The notes: generated from the sequence alone by a model not told the origin. DNA of 64,000 nucleotides from Microthrixaceae bacterium (GCA_020637195.1 JACJWK010000007.1:62001-126000); one strand, 5' to 3'; numbered from the stretch's first letter, positions 1-9,287 are shown. Numbers and translations: made by a program.

Positions 1-1302
1 GCGGCCGGCGAAGGGCATCCAGTCCACCCGGAACGCGGTGTGGTCGTTGAGCATCACCGCGGTGGCGTTCAGGCGCTTCGCCGCCCGGAAGGCCGCGTCG
101 ACGTCCTGGGCGAGCACGGCGGCCTGGAACGCCCACGGCAGCGAGTTGGCCCGGGCGACCGAGTCGTCGAGCCCCTCGGTGCGCACCACCGAGACGAGGG
201 GACCGAACACCTCGTCGGTGAGCACCCTGGCGTCGGCGGGCGGGTCCACCAGCAGCGTCGGGGCGTAGCACTGGTGCTCGAGCGGGTGGCCGCCCTCGGC
301 CACCTCCGCGCCGGCGTCGGCGGCCTCCTGTACCCACTCGTGGACCCGGTCGACCTCGCCCTGCTCGATCAGGGGGCCGACCTGCGTGGCGGCGTCGAGC
401 GGGTCGCCGGTGACCAGGCCGGCCACGCCGTCGGCCAGCCGGTCGACGAGGTCGTCGGCCACCGCGGCGTCGGCGAACACCCGCTGCACCGACACGCACA
501 CCTGGCCGGCGTGGTAGTAGCCGCCCTTCAGGATCGCGGGGACGGCCTTGTCGAGGTCGGCCGAGGCGTCGACCAGCAACGGCGCGACGCCGCCGTGCTC
601 GAGCGCGGCCCGCACCCCGGGCGCGAGCTTGGCCCGCAGCCCCCAGCCCACCCGGGCCGAGCCGATGAACGAGAAGAACCCGATCCGGTCGCTGGTGACG
701 GCCTGCTCGGCCACCGAGCCCCGGCACGGCGCGACGATGCACCAGTCCTCGGGCAGGCCCGCCTCGCGGTACAGCTCGCCGAGGCGCAACGCCGACAGCG
801 GGGTGGAGCTGGCGGGCTTGAGCAGCACCGGGCAGCCGGCGGCGAGCGCCGGGCCGGTCTGGTGGGCGATGAGGTTGAGCGGGTGGTTGAACGCGCTGAC
901 CGCCACGACGCTGCCGATGGGCTCACGGGTGGTGAAGGCGAGGCGCCCGGCCGACGCCGGCGTGGCCCCCATGGGGACCTCCTCGCCGTGGCTGTGGGCG
1001 ACCTCCTCGGCGCACAGCTCGAGGCCGTTGGCGGCCCGGTCCACCTCGACGAGGGCGTCGGTGAGGGGCTTGCCGCCCTCGGACGCGATCAGGCGGGCGA
1101 GGTCCTCGCGCTGGCCGGCGACGAGCGCGGCCGTGGCCCGCAGCACCTCGATGCGCTGCGGCGCCGGCAGCCAGCGGTCGCGGTCGGCGGCCAGCGCGGC
1201 CTGGCGGTCGACCGCCGCCCGCACGGCGTCGGCGTCCCACTGCTCGACCGTGCCGACGACCTCGCCCGAGTACGGCGACGTGACGTCCAGCGCCTCGCTC
1301 AT
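1..1302 (-). CDS. Aldehyde dehydrogenase family protein (3' end beyond window)
   Basis: NAD(P)-dependent oxidation of an aldehyde to an acid; the substrate is unknown. About 434 codons are visible from ATG at 1302 to the window edge, where translation is still open, so the C-terminus is missing. Visible motifs are the FNHP segment of the cofactor-binding region, the LEHGG segment where most families have ELGG, and GQVCVSVQ with the presumed catalytic cysteine. It ends at the edge in MPFAGR, typical just before the C-terminal end of this superfamily. It lies downstream of the ThDP enzyme on the same strand, separated by 79 bases that hold a perfect hairpin. The two probably act together, but the pathway is not evident. 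Confidence 0.9.
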   Translation of the reverse strand, partial: MSEALDVTSPYSGEVVGTVEQWDADAVRAAVDRQAALAADRDRWLPAPQRIEVLRATAALVAGQREDLARLIASEGGKPLTDALVEVDRAANGLELCAEEVAHSHGEEVPMGATPASAGRLAFTTREPIGSVVAVSAFNHPLNLIAHQTGPALAAGCPVLLKPASSTPLSALRLGELYREAGLPEDWCIVAPCRGSVAEQAVTSDRIGFFSFIGSARVGWGLRAKLAPGVRAALEHGGVAPLLVDASADLDKAVPAILKGGYYHAGQVCVSVQRVFADAAVADDLVDRLADGVAGLVTGDPLDAATQVGPLIEQGEVDRVHEWVQEAADAGAEVAEGGHPLEHQCYAPTLLVDPPADARVLTDEVFGPLVSVVRTEGLDDSVARANSLPWAFQAAVLAQDVDAAFRAAKRLNATAVMLNDHTAFRVDWMPFAGR

Positions 1303-1321
1303 GTCGCACCTCCAGCGAACT

Positions 1322-1361
1322 GGCTCCCGATTTCGGTGTCCTGGCCCCGAAATCGGGAGCC
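1322..1361. repeat. Perfect hairpin, copy 1 of a two-copy palindromic element
   Basis: Arms GGCTCCCGATTTCGG (1322-1336) and CCGAAATCGGGAGCC (1347-1361) form a perfect 15-bp stem with a 10-base loop. It sits between two minus-strand genes. A related hairpin with the same outer arm lies at 11153-11192. There is no T-run, so it is not a classical intrinsic terminator. It could attenuate transcription between the two genes or be a REP-like element. Confidence 0.75.
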
Positions 1362-1381
1362 GGAACGGGAGGGGGTGGCGG

Positions 1382-3031
1382 TCATCGGGGGAGGATGGCG
1401 CCGCAGCGCTCGGACAGCGAGAGGTTCTCCCGGTAGTCGACCGGCACGATGACGAGCGACGGGCGGTCGGTCTGGGCGAACGCCTCCTGCAGGGTGGGCC
1501 GCAGGTCGGCCGCCGACTCGACCCGGCGGGTGAAGCACCCGAACGCCTCGCCGAGCTGCACGAAGTCGGGGTTGGCGAACTTGGTGTGCGAGCTCTGGCC
1601 GAAGCCGAGGGTCTGCTTCCACTCGATGAGTCCGTAGCCGCCGTCCTCCCACACGAGCTGCACGCACGGGACCCCGTACATCGCCGCGGTGGCCAGCTCC
1701 TGCACGTTCATCATGAAGCCACCGTCGCCCTGGAGGGCCACGACCCGCCGGTCGGGGTGGACGAGCTTGGCGGCGATGGAGCCGGGCAGCGACCCGGCCA
1801 TGGAGCAGAAGCCGTTGGAGATGATGCAGGTGTTGGGCTCGTAGGTCGGGTAGTGGCGGGCGGTCCACATCTTGTGGGCGCCGACGTCGCTGATGACGAT
1901 GTCGTGGTCGTCCATCTCCTGGCGCAGGTCGTGCAGGATGCGCTGGGGCTTCATGGGGAACCCGTCGTCGTCGGCGCTCTCGACGGTGAGCTCGTAGAGC
2001 AGCTTCTCGCGCACGTTGGCGTAGAGGGGGACGTCGTCCTTGCGGTGGTCGTCGCCGAGCCGCTCGTTGACGGCCCACAGCGCCGCCGCGATGTCGCCCA
2101 CCACCTCGACGTCGCAGCGGTAGGCGGCGTCGACCTCGGCGGGCGTGAAGTCGATGTGGAGGATGGGCGTGTCGTGGTCGGGGTTCCAGCGCGACGGGTG
2201 CCACTCGACCATGTCGTTGCCGACCGAGATGACGAGGTCGGCGTGCTCGAACACCGACTGGACGTGGTCGTTGATGCCGAGGCCGGCGGCGAAGAGGCTG
2301 CGGTCGTGGCGGTCCGAGACGACGCCCTTGGCCATGAAGGTCATGGCCGCGTAGATGCCGGTGGCGTCCACGAACCGGTTGAGCTGCTTGGTGACGCGGG
2401 TGCGGGCGCAGCCGTTGCCGATCAGCAGGACCGGGCGCTCGGCCGCCTCGATCATGGCGACGGCGGCGTCGATCGACTTCTCGTCGGCGACCGGCCGGCG
2501 CACCTTGGTGCCGGGGACGATGGGAGGCTCGTCGACGTCCTGCTTGGCGACGTCCTCGGGGAGCTCGATGTGGGTGGCACCGGGCTTCTCGGCCTGGGCC
2601 AGCTTGAACGCCTTGCGCACGATCTCGGGGATGGTGCGGGCGTTGTAGACGGTCTCGGCCCACTTGGTGACGGGCTCGAACATGGCCACCACGTCCATGG
2701 CCTGGTGCGACTCCTTGTGGAGGCGGGTGACCGCGCCCTGGCCCGTGACGGCGACCAGCGGCGAGTGGTCCATGTCGGCCTGGCCCACCCCGGTCATCAG
2801 GTTGGTGGCGCCGGGTCCGAGGGTGCCGAGGCAGACCCCCGGCCGGCCCGTGAGGCGCCCGTACATGTCGGCCATGTACGCCGCGCCCTGCTCGTGGCGG
2901 CAGACGACGAACTCGATGGGCGAGTCGAGCAACGACATCATCACGTCGGCGTTCTCCTCGCCGGGGACGCCGAAGATGTACTCGACGCCCTCGGCCTCGA
3001 GGCATCGCAGGAACAGGTCGCTGGCTTTCAT
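1382..3031 (-). CDS. Thiamine-diphosphate enzyme, acetolactate synthase large-subunit-like
   Basis: 549 residues with the three-domain ThDP enzyme layout. The activating glutamate lies in CRHEQGAAYMAD near residue 50, and the ThDP/Mg motif GDGGFMMNVQELATA is near residue 430. By family it condenses pyruvate or another 2-oxoacid to an acetolactate-type product, but no regulatory small subunit (ilvN) or ilvC follows, so a biosynthetic role in valine/leucine synthesis is doubtful. The ATG at 3031 is preferred over the ATG at 3040 because a GGGGG stretch sits at a suitable distance only from the former. It is followed on the same strand by an aldehyde dehydrogenase, which suggests a linked catabolic step. 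Confidence 0.9.
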   Translation of the reverse strand: MKASDLFLRCLEAEGVEYIFGVPGEENADVMMSLLDSPIEFVVCRHEQGAAYMADMYGRLTGRPGVCLGTLGPGATNLMTGVGQADMDHSPLVAVTGQGAVTRLHKESHQAMDVVAMFEPVTKWAETVYNARTIPEIVRKAFKLAQAEKPGATHIELPEDVAKQDVDEPPIVPGTKVRRPVADEKSIDAAVAMIEAAERPVLLIGNGCARTRVTKQLNRFVDATGIYAAMTFMAKGVVSDRHDRSLFAAGLGINDHVQSVFEHADLVISVGNDMVEWHPSRWNPDHDTPILHIDFTPAEVDAAYRCDVEVVGDIAAALWAVNERLGDDHRKDDVPLYANVREKLLYELTVESADDDGFPMKPQRILHDLRQEMDDHDIVISDVGAHKMWTARHYPTYEPNTCIISNGFCSMAGSLPGSIAAKLVHPDRRVVALQGDGGFMMNVQELATAAMYGVPCVQLVWEDGGYGLIEWKQTLGFGQSSHTKFANPDFVQLGEAFGCFTRRVESAADLRPTLQEAFAQTDRPSLVIVPVDYRENLSLSERCGAILPR

Positions 3032-3248
3032 GGCACGCATCCCCCGGGGGCTCGCCGTCGCGCGGCGAGCATGGCACGCGCGGGCGCCGGCGTGCTCGGG
3101 GACCCCGCCGGCTGGTGGCGGTGTCACGGCGGTGGGGCCGACGAAGTCGAGGCAATGGGGGGCGGAATCCGACCGCCAATGCCTCGAGAACGGGGTTCGG
3201 CTGCGCACGGTCGGTGCCTCGTCGCCGCCGTCGTGGTGGACTGGCGCC
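3032..3248. promoter_or_regulatory. Divergent intergenic region
   Basis: 217 bases between the start codons of the minus-strand ThDP enzyme and plus-strand cobA-hemD. Both promoters must lie here unless transcription enters from outside. I see no convincing operator, hairpin or canonical -10/-35 pair. Confidence 0.4.
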
Positions 3249-4709
3249 ATGACCGTGTCCCTCGTCGGCGCCGGCCCCGGCGACCCCGGGCTGTTGACGG
3301 TGCGCGCCGCCGAGCTGCTGGCCGCCGCCGAGGTCGTCGTCTACGACCGGCTCTCGCTGGAGGGCCTGTTGGCGCTGGCGCCGGCCGGCGCCGAGCGGAT
3401 CTCGGTGGCCAAGTCGCCCACGGGCCCGTCCACGCCGCAGGCCGAGATCAACGCCCTGCTCGTCGAGCGGGGCCGGCGCGGCCAGCGGGTGGTGCGCCTG
3501 AAGGGCGGCGACCCGTTCGTGTTCGCCCGGGGCGGCGAGGAGGCGGCAGCGTTGCTGGCCGCCTGCGTGCCCTTCGAGGTGGTCCCCGGGATCACCTCGG
3601 CGATCGCCGTGCCCGCCTACGCCGGCATCCCCGTGACGTTGCGCCACTCGTCCACGTCGTTCACCGTGGTCACCGGCCACGAGGACCCGGCCCGGCCCGA
3701 GGGCTCGGTCGACTGGGAGGCGGTGGCCAGGGTGGGCGGGACGATCGTCGTGCTCATGGGCGTGGGCCGCATCCGGGTCATCGCCGAGCGGCTCCTGGCC
3801 GGCGGGCTGTCCCCGGACACGCCGGCGGCGTCGGTCCAGTGGGGGACGCGGCCCGAGCAGCGGACGATCCGGGCCACGCTCGGCACCATCGCCGACCAGG
3901 CCCTGGCGTCGCCGTCGACCATCGTGATCGGCGAGGTCGCGGGGGTCGACCTGGCCTGGTTCGAGTCCCGGCCGCTGTTCGGCCGGCGGGTGGTCGTGAC
4001 CCGGGCGCGGGCGCAGGCGTCCGAGCTGGTGCTCGCGCTCGAGGCGGCGGGTGCGTCCACCGTCGAGCTGGCCGCCATCGAGATCACCGACCCGGCCGAC
4101 GGCGGCGCCGCGCTGCGGGTCGCGGCGGCGGGCGTGGGCGCCTACGACTGGGCGGTGCTCACGTCGATCAACGGCGCCGACCGCTTCCTCGACGAGCTGC
4201 GCGACGCCCGCGACCTCGGCGGCGTGTCGGTGGCCGCCATCGGCCCGGGCACCGCGGCGGCGCTCGCCGAGCGCAACATCGTCGCCGACCTCGTGCCCGA
4301 GCAGTACGTGGCCGAGTCGCTGCTGGCGGCGTTCCCGGCGCCGCCCGAGGGCGGCGGTCGGGTGCTGTTGCCGAGGGCGGCCGTGGCCCGCGACGTCCTG
4401 CCCGACGGGCTCCGCGACGCGGGCTGGCAGGTCGACGTGGTGGAGGCCTACCGCACCGTGACGGCGTCGCCGACCGCCCACCAGCGCGAGGCGGCGGCCA
4501 CCGCCGACGTCATCACCTTCACCGCGTCGTCGACGGTCGAGCGCTACCTCGAGGTCAAGGGCGACGACCCCGTCCCGCCCGTCGTCGCCTGCATCGGCCC
4601 GGTCACCGCCGACACCGCCCGCGCCCACGGCCTCACCGTCGACGTCGTCGCCGACGAGCACACCATCCCCGGCCTCGTGGCGGCCTTGGTGGCCCACGTC
4701 GGCGGCTGA
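3249..4709 (+). CDS. cobA-hemD: Fused uroporphyrinogen-III C-methyltransferase / uroporphyrinogen-III synthase
   Basis: 486 residues. The N-terminal half is a SAM-dependent uroporphyrinogen-III methyltransferase: VGAGPGDPGLLT at the start, GGDPFVFARGGEE near residue 80 and VPGITSAIAVPAYAGIP near 110. It makes precorrin-2 for the sirohaem/cobalamin branch. The C-terminal half, from about residue 245 (RVVVTRAR), is a HemD-type synthase that closes hydroxymethylbilane to uroporphyrinogen III. This fusion is common in actinobacteria and clostridia. hemB and hemL follow downstream; hemA and hemC are not in the window. The ATG at 3249 begins directly at the conserved VSLVGAGPG motif. Confidence 0.95.
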   Translation: MTVSLVGAGPGDPGLLTVRAAELLAAAEVVVYDRLSLEGLLALAPAGAERISVAKSPTGPSTPQAEINALLVERGRRGQRVVRLKGGDPFVFARGGEEAAALLAACVPFEVVPGITSAIAVPAYAGIPVTLRHSSTSFTVVTGHEDPARPEGSVDWEAVARVGGTIVVLMGVGRIRVIAERLLAGGLSPDTPAASVQWGTRPEQRTIRATLGTIADQALASPSTIVIGEVAGVDLAWFESRPLFGRRVVVTRARAQASELVLALEAAGASTVELAAIEITDPADGGAALRVAAAGVGAYDWAVLTSINGADRFLDELRDARDLGGVSVAAIGPGTAAALAERNIVADLVPEQYVAESLLAAFPAPPEGGGRVLLPRAAVARDVLPDGLRDAGWQVDVVEAYRTVTASPTAHQREAAATADVITFTASSTVERYLEVKGDDPVPPVVACIGPVTADTARAHGLTVDVVADEHTIPGLVAALVAHVGG

Positions 4710-5407
4710 TCCGCACGGCGGCGCCGTCCAGCGACGGTCATCTGCGGCGGACCGTCAGCGCCGTTCGGACGCGGCGCTACCGGGCGAAAGGACGCGACGA
4801 AGGGGGATCGTGCCACCCGCCGACGGCTGCGTCCGGCCCCGTCCCCACCCACGGTGGTCGCGGGCGGCCCTCGGCGCCGGTCGATGGGTCCGTCGGAGGA
4901 AATAGCCCTCGGGGCTCCTGCGTATTCGCTGCGAAGGGGTGTTGCCTGGCGCACGGTCGAGGGCGGCGACGTATGTCCGCGGGTCGAGCGACCGAGCGCA
5001 GTGGTCCAGCGCTCCAGAGCGCCGGTGATCTCCCAGTCGGCGCTGACGCCGGGCACGGGCGGCCCGTCCGGCGGCGAGTCGCCCATCTCGGCGAAGTCCT
5101 CCCGCAGCCCCGGGGGTGCGATGAAGAGCACGTCGACGTCGGCACCGTCGACGATCAGCGTGGCTTGGGCGACGTCGCTGTCGAAGCAGAAGAAGTCGAC
5201 GCACGTGGCCTCGACGGCGGCCGACAACCTCCGTGCCGGACCGGCGTCGCCGTAGGTCGGTTCGGCCGGGAAGACCGTCACCCAACCGTCGAGCGCGGGC
5301 GCCACCATGCTCGCCGCGCCGAACCCGTCGGCGATGCGAGACGCCGTCGCCTCGTCACCGTCGTCGGCGTCCACCAGGACCCAGATGCTGCTCGCGGTCG
5401 TCCCCAT
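4544..5407 (-). CDS. Unrecognised protein, probably truncated or frameshifted at its 3' end
   Basis: The first 140-150 codons from ATG at 5407 look coding (acidic, with IWVLVDADDGDEATASRIAD at the start and CVDFFCFDSD and VDVLFIAPPG later). I do not recognise the family. After about position 4960 the frame reads as low-quality Arg/Pro/Thr-rich sequence and runs about 165 bases into the end of cobA-hemD on the opposite strand, which is unlikely to be real. The other two frames stop at 4755 and 4777, so a frameshift with loss of the original stop is a reasonable explanation. The stretch 4710-4960 holds nothing else recognisable. Confidence 0.4.
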   Translation of the reverse strand: MGTTASSIWVLVDADDGDEATASRIADGFGAASMVAPALDGWVTVFPAEPTYGDAGPARRLSAAVEATCVDFFCFDSDVAQATLIVDGADVDVLFIAPPGLREDFAEMGDSPPDGPPVPGVSADWEITGALERWTTALGRSTRGHTSPPSTVRQATPLRSEYAGAPRAISSDGPIDRRRGPPATTVGGDGAGRSRRRVARSPFVASFRPVAPRPNGADGPPQMTVAGRRRRADQPPTWATKAATRPGMVCSSATTSTVRPWARAVSAVTGPMQATTGGTGSSPLTSR

Positions 5408-5454
5408 GCGTCGACCATCGGCCGATCGTCGTCGCCGCCGTAGGCTTCAGCGCC

Positions 5455-6435
5455 ATGAGCTATCCCCAGCGCCGGATGCGCCGCCTCCGCACGACGTCGG
5501 CGATGCGGCGACTGGTGGCGGAGACCCGGCTGTCGGTCGACGACCTGGTGGCGCCGCTGTTCGTGCGGGAGGGGATCGACGAGCCCCAGCCCATCGTGTC
5601 GCTGCCCGGCGTGGTGCAGCACACCCGCGAGTCGCTGCGCAAGGAGGTCCGCGAGCTCGTCGGGCTCGGCATCCCCGCGGTCATCCTGTTCGGCGTGCCC
5701 GCCACCAAGGACGCCGAGGGCAGCCAGGCGTGGGACCCCGACGGCATCGTCCAGGTCGCCCTCAAGGACCTGCGCGACGACGTCGGTGACGAGATCGTCC
5801 TCATGGCCGACCTCTGCCTGGACGAGTACACCGACCACGGCCACTGCGGCCTGCTCACCGACACTGGCGAGGTCGACAACGACCCGACCATCGAGCGCTA
5901 CGGCTGGGCGGGCGTGGCCCAGGCCGAGGCCGGCGCCGACGTGTGCGCCCCCTCGGGGATGATGGACGGCCAGGTCATGGCCATCCGCGACGCCCTCGAC
6001 GAGGAGGGCCACGAGGCGGTCTCGATCCTCGCCTACGCGGCCAAGTACGCCTCCGCCCTCTACGGACCGTTCCGCGACGCCGTCGACGTGTCGATCGCCG
6101 ACGGCGGCGACCGCAAGGCCTACCAGCAGGACTACCGCAACGGCCGCGAGGCGCTCGAGGAGATCCGGGCCGACCTGGCCGAGGGCGCCGACATGGTCAT
6201 GGTCAAGCCGGCGCTCGCCTACCTCGACCTCATCGCCCGGGCCCGCGCCGAGGTCGACGTGCCCCTGGCCGCCTACCACGTGTCCGGCGAGTACTCGATG
6301 ATCAAGGCCGCGGCCGCCAACGGCTGGATCGACGGCGACGCCGTGGCCCTCGAGCACCTCACGGCCATCAAGCGGGCCGGCGCCGACCTCATCCTCACCT
6401 ACCTCGCCCGTGAGGTGGCCGAGGCCCTCGGCTGA
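5455..6435 (+). CDS. hemB: Delta-aminolevulinic acid dehydratase (porphobilinogen synthase)
   Basis: 326 residues. It condenses two 5-aminolevulinate molecules to porphobilinogen, the second common step of tetrapyrrole synthesis. Schiff-base lysines are in AYAAKYASALYGPFRDA and MVMVKPALAYLD. The metal segment DLCLDEYTDHGHCG keeps two of the three cysteines of the Zn-type site, with Asp in place of the middle one, as I recall for other actinobacterial HemB proteins. The ATG at 5455 matches the family N-terminus (YPQRRMRRLR). hemL starts 16 bases after the stop, so the two are probably co-transcribed. Confidence 0.97.
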   Translation: MSYPQRRMRRLRTTSAMRRLVAETRLSVDDLVAPLFVREGIDEPQPIVSLPGVVQHTRESLRKEVRELVGLGIPAVILFGVPATKDAEGSQAWDPDGIVQVALKDLRDDVGDEIVLMADLCLDEYTDHGHCGLLTDTGEVDNDPTIERYGWAGVAQAEAGADVCAPSGMMDGQVMAIRDALDEEGHEAVSILAYAAKYASALYGPFRDAVDVSIADGGDRKAYQQDYRNGREALEEIRADLAEGADMVMVKPALAYLDLIARARAEVDVPLAAYHVSGEYSMIKAAAANGWIDGDAVALEHLTAIKRAGADLILTYLAREVAEALG

Positions 6436-6451
6436 CGGCGAAGCTGGGGCC

Positions 6452-7741
6452 ATGCCCGACTCCGACGACGAGCACGCCCTGACCAACGCCGGCCTGTTCG
6501 AGCGCGCCCAGCGGGTGATCCCCGGCGGGGTGAACTCGCCGGTGCGGGCCTTCCGCTCGGTCGGCGGGTCGCCGTACTTCGTGGCCCGGGCCGAGGGCGC
6601 CCACGTCTGGGACGTCGAGGGCAAGCGGTACACCGACTTCGTCCAGAGCTACGGGGCGATCATCGCCGGCCACGCCCACCCGGTGATCGTGGAGGCGGTG
6701 CGCGAGGCCGCCGGCGCGGGCACGTCGTACGGGGCGCCGACCGAGCGCGAGGTGCTCCTCGCCGAGGCCATCTGCGAGCGGGTGCCGTCGTGCGAGATGG
6801 TCCGGTTGGTCAGCAGCGGCACCGAGGCGACCATGACCGCCATCCGCCTGGCCCGGGGCCACACCGGCCGGCCGACCATCGTGAAGTTCGCGGGCTGCTA
6901 CCACGGCCACGGCGACGCCCTGCTCGCCGAGAGCGGCAGCGGCGTCGCCACCCTGGGCCTGCCCGGCTCGGCCGGCGTGCCCGAGTCGGCCGTGGCCGAG
7001 ACCCTCGTCGTGCCCTACAACGTCGTGCCCGAGCTGGGCGACGACGTGGCCGCGGTGATCGTCGAGCCGGTCGCCGCCAACATGGGCCTGGTGCCGCCGG
7101 CGCCCGGCTTCCTCGAGGGGCTCCGGAAGGCCTGCGACGACGCCGGCGCGCTGCTGATCTTCGACGAGGTCATCACCGGCTTCCGGGTGGACCGCGGCGG
7201 CGCCCAGGCGCTGCTCGGCGTCACTCCCGACCTGTCCTGCTTCGGCAAGGTGATCGGCGGGGGCCTGCCCATCGGCGCTCTCGGCGGGCGGGCGGGCGTC
7301 ATGTCGTCGCTCGCCCCCCTCGGGCCCGTGTACCAGGCCGGCACCCTGTCGGGGAACCCGCTGGCCACCGCCGCCGGCCTGGCCGCCCTGTCCCTGCTGG
7401 ACGACGCCGCCTACCGGATGCTCTGCGGCCGGGCCGAGATGTTCGCCCAGTGGCTGACCCAGGTCTTCGAGGACGCCTCGCTGCCGGCGCAGGTGCCGGT
7501 GTTCGGGTCGCTCCTGGGGCTGTACTTCGGCGACGCCCCCGCCACCGACTACGCCTCCGCCAAGGGCACCGACGAGGCGCTCTACGCCCGCTTCTTCCAC
7601 GCCTGCCTCGACCGCGGTGTGGCCCTCGCGCCCGGCGCCTACGAGGTCCTCTTCCCGGGCCTGGCCCACTCCAAGGACGAGCTCGAGCGGGTCAGCGACC
7701 TCGTGGCCGCCGCCGCCCGCGAGGTGGCGGGCACCTACTAG
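6452..7741 (+). CDS. hemL: Glutamate-1-semialdehyde 2,1-aminomutase
   Basis: 429 residues, a PLP-dependent class III aminotransferase fold. It converts glutamate-1-semialdehyde to 5-aminolevulinate in the C5 pathway. Motifs: the N-terminal IPGGVNSPVRAF, SSGTEATMTAIRLAR around residue 120, FDEVITGFR, and the PLP lysine in CFGKVIGGGLPIGA. It is downstream of hemB in the same direction and supplies HemB's substrate. The start at 6452 gives the usual family length. Confidence 0.97.
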   Translation: MPDSDDEHALTNAGLFERAQRVIPGGVNSPVRAFRSVGGSPYFVARAEGAHVWDVEGKRYTDFVQSYGAIIAGHAHPVIVEAVREAAGAGTSYGAPTEREVLLAEAICERVPSCEMVRLVSSGTEATMTAIRLARGHTGRPTIVKFAGCYHGHGDALLAESGSGVATLGLPGSAGVPESAVAETLVVPYNVVPELGDDVAAVIVEPVAANMGLVPPAPGFLEGLRKACDDAGALLIFDEVITGFRVDRGGAQALLGVTPDLSCFGKVIGGGLPIGALGGRAGVMSSLAPLGPVYQAGTLSGNPLATAAGLAALSLLDDAAYRMLCGRAEMFAQWLTQVFEDASLPAQVPVFGSLLGLYFGDAPATDYASAKGTDEALYARFFHACLDRGVALAPGAYEVLFPGLAHSKDELERVSDLVAAAAREVAGTY

Positions 7742-7813
7742 ACGACCGCGTACAGGTCGCCGTCGGCTACCGTCCCGCCACCCTGAGATCGGGGTTCCCC
7801 AAGGGAGGGCGAC

Positions 7814-9010
7814 ATGCGCCGACTGCTCGTTGTGCTGGCTGCGATCGCGATGGCGGTCGGCGTCGTGGTGGTCGGCGACCCCGTCGGCGCCCAGGCCACC
7901 GATCCCGGGCCGCCCGAGATCGTCGGCGGGACGCCGGCGCCCCCGGGGGCCTATCCGTATCAGGTGGCGCTTCTCTTCAACGACGTCCCCGGTCTGCCCA
8001 TCCGAGGCCAGTTCTGCGGCGGCTCGCTGATCTCGCCCGACACCGTGCTCACCGCGGCGCACTGCGTGGTCTGGGACGTCTCCGGCGGGGGCGGTGGGCC
8101 CGGTCCCCAGCCGCCGCGGCGCATCTTCACCGTCCCGCCGCGCTACGTCGACGTGATCGTCGGCGCCGACACGCTCGGGGCGGCGGCCAACGGCGAGCGC
8201 GTGGGGGTCCGTCGCATCCGCCTCGACCCCGACCTCCGGGTGGACTTCTGGACCAGCTTCAACACGTTCCAGCCCGACCTGGCCGTCCTCCAGCTGGACG
8301 AGCCCGTGTCGGCGCCGCCGGTGGCGCTGGCCGGGCCCGGCCAGGAGGGGCTCTACCCCGCCGGGACGCCGGCCACCGCCACGGGGTGGGGGCTCACGGG
8401 TGACGTGCTGGCGGGTCCGCCCGTGCAGCTCCAGCAGGCCACGCTCCCCGTCGTGTCCGACGCCGACTGCGCCGTGGCGTACGGCCGCGACGTGGACGCG
8501 ACCCTGAACCTCTGCGCCGGCGACCTGCCCACCGGTCTGCCCAGCACCTGCTACGGCGACAGCGGCGGGCCGCTGGTCGTCGACGACGGAGGGGAGCCCC
8601 TCCAGGTCGGCGTGGTCCTGGGCGGCGACGGCTGCGGGGCGCCCGAGCGCCCGAGCGTGTTCACCCGGGTGGCGTCCAACCACGAGTGGCTCGGACGCTA
8701 CCTGGACCCCGACGAGGTGCCCGACCGCCCCGAGCGCGTCGTGACGGCGCCGCTCGTCGGGGGTCGCCTCCGCGTGTCGTGGCGGCCGCCGGGGTTCGAC
8801 GGCGGCACCCGGATTACCAGCTACCGGGTCAAGGTGGCCGGGACCGGGCGGTTCGGGCTGGCCTCGGGCAACGCCCGCCACGTCGACCTCGACGTCTCCG
8901 GCCTCCAGGTCGGGCGCACCTACCAGGTCGAGGTGCGGGCCGTGAACGCCGTGGGCGTCAGCGCGCCGCGTGTGCGCCCCGTGCGCATCCGTCCGATCGC
9001 GCTGCCCTGA
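7814..9010 (+). CDS. Secreted trypsin-fold serine protease with C-terminal fibronectin type III domain
   Basis: 398 residues: a signal peptide of about 28 residues, the activation-type junction EIVGG, then an S1A chymotrypsin-fold domain. The triad is visible as His in TAAHCVV, Asp in QPDLAVLQLD and Ser in CYGDSGGPLVV. The primary specificity position, six residues before the catalytic Ser, is Ser (STCYGDSGGP) rather than Asp, which by family rules favours chymotrypsin-like rather than trypsin-like cleavage. Residues from about 300 to the end form one fibronectin type III domain, likely a surface- or substrate-binding module. It stands alone, 72 bases after hemL and likely with its own promoter. 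A GGAGG-type ribosome site precedes the ATG. Confidence 0.92.
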   Translation: MRRLLVVLAAIAMAVGVVVVGDPVGAQATDPGPPEIVGGTPAPPGAYPYQVALLFNDVPGLPIRGQFCGGSLISPDTVLTAAHCVVWDVSGGGGGPGPQPPRRIFTVPPRYVDVIVGADTLGAAANGERVGVRRIRLDPDLRVDFWTSFNTFQPDLAVLQLDEPVSAPPVALAGPGQEGLYPAGTPATATGWGLTGDVLAGPPVQLQQATLPVVSDADCAVAYGRDVDATLNLCAGDLPTGLPSTCYGDSGGPLVVDDGGEPLQVGVVLGGDGCGAPERPSVFTRVASNHEWLGRYLDPDEVPDRPERVVTAPLVGGRLRVSWRPPGFDGGTRITSYRVKVAGTGRFGLASGNARHVDLDVSGLQVGRTYQVEVRAVNAVGVSAPRVRPVRIRPIALP

Positions 9011-9022
9011 GGGGGCCGTCGC

Positions 9023-9211
9023 TCAGCGCCGCCGCAGCGCCTCGTTGACCCGGGCCGCCTGGCGGGTCTGGTGGTCGCGCTCGGCCCCGTTGGGGGCCTT
9101 GCGCGCCGCGGCCGCGTAGAGGCGGGCGGCCCGCAAAGTCCGCCATATGAACCGGATGTGGGCGTCGTTTCCACTCCGGCCGCCACTGGTCCATGGGGAC
9201 GTCGTTGCCAA
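9023..9211 (-). pseudogene. C-terminal gene fragment, family unknown
   Basis: A short minus-strand frame ending in a plausible helical, Ala/Arg-rich tail (RAARLYAAAARKAPNGAER), with a stop at 9023. No coding continuation is visible upstream of 9211. It lies at the left edge of the degenerate island and may be the 3' remnant of a gene truncated there. Confidence 0.25.
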
Positions 9212-9287
9212 CAGGGCGCCCCAGTAAAGATGCTTCCGGCAGCAGGTACTTAGCCGCGAGGCGTTCTCCTCCGATGGACCAGCCCTC

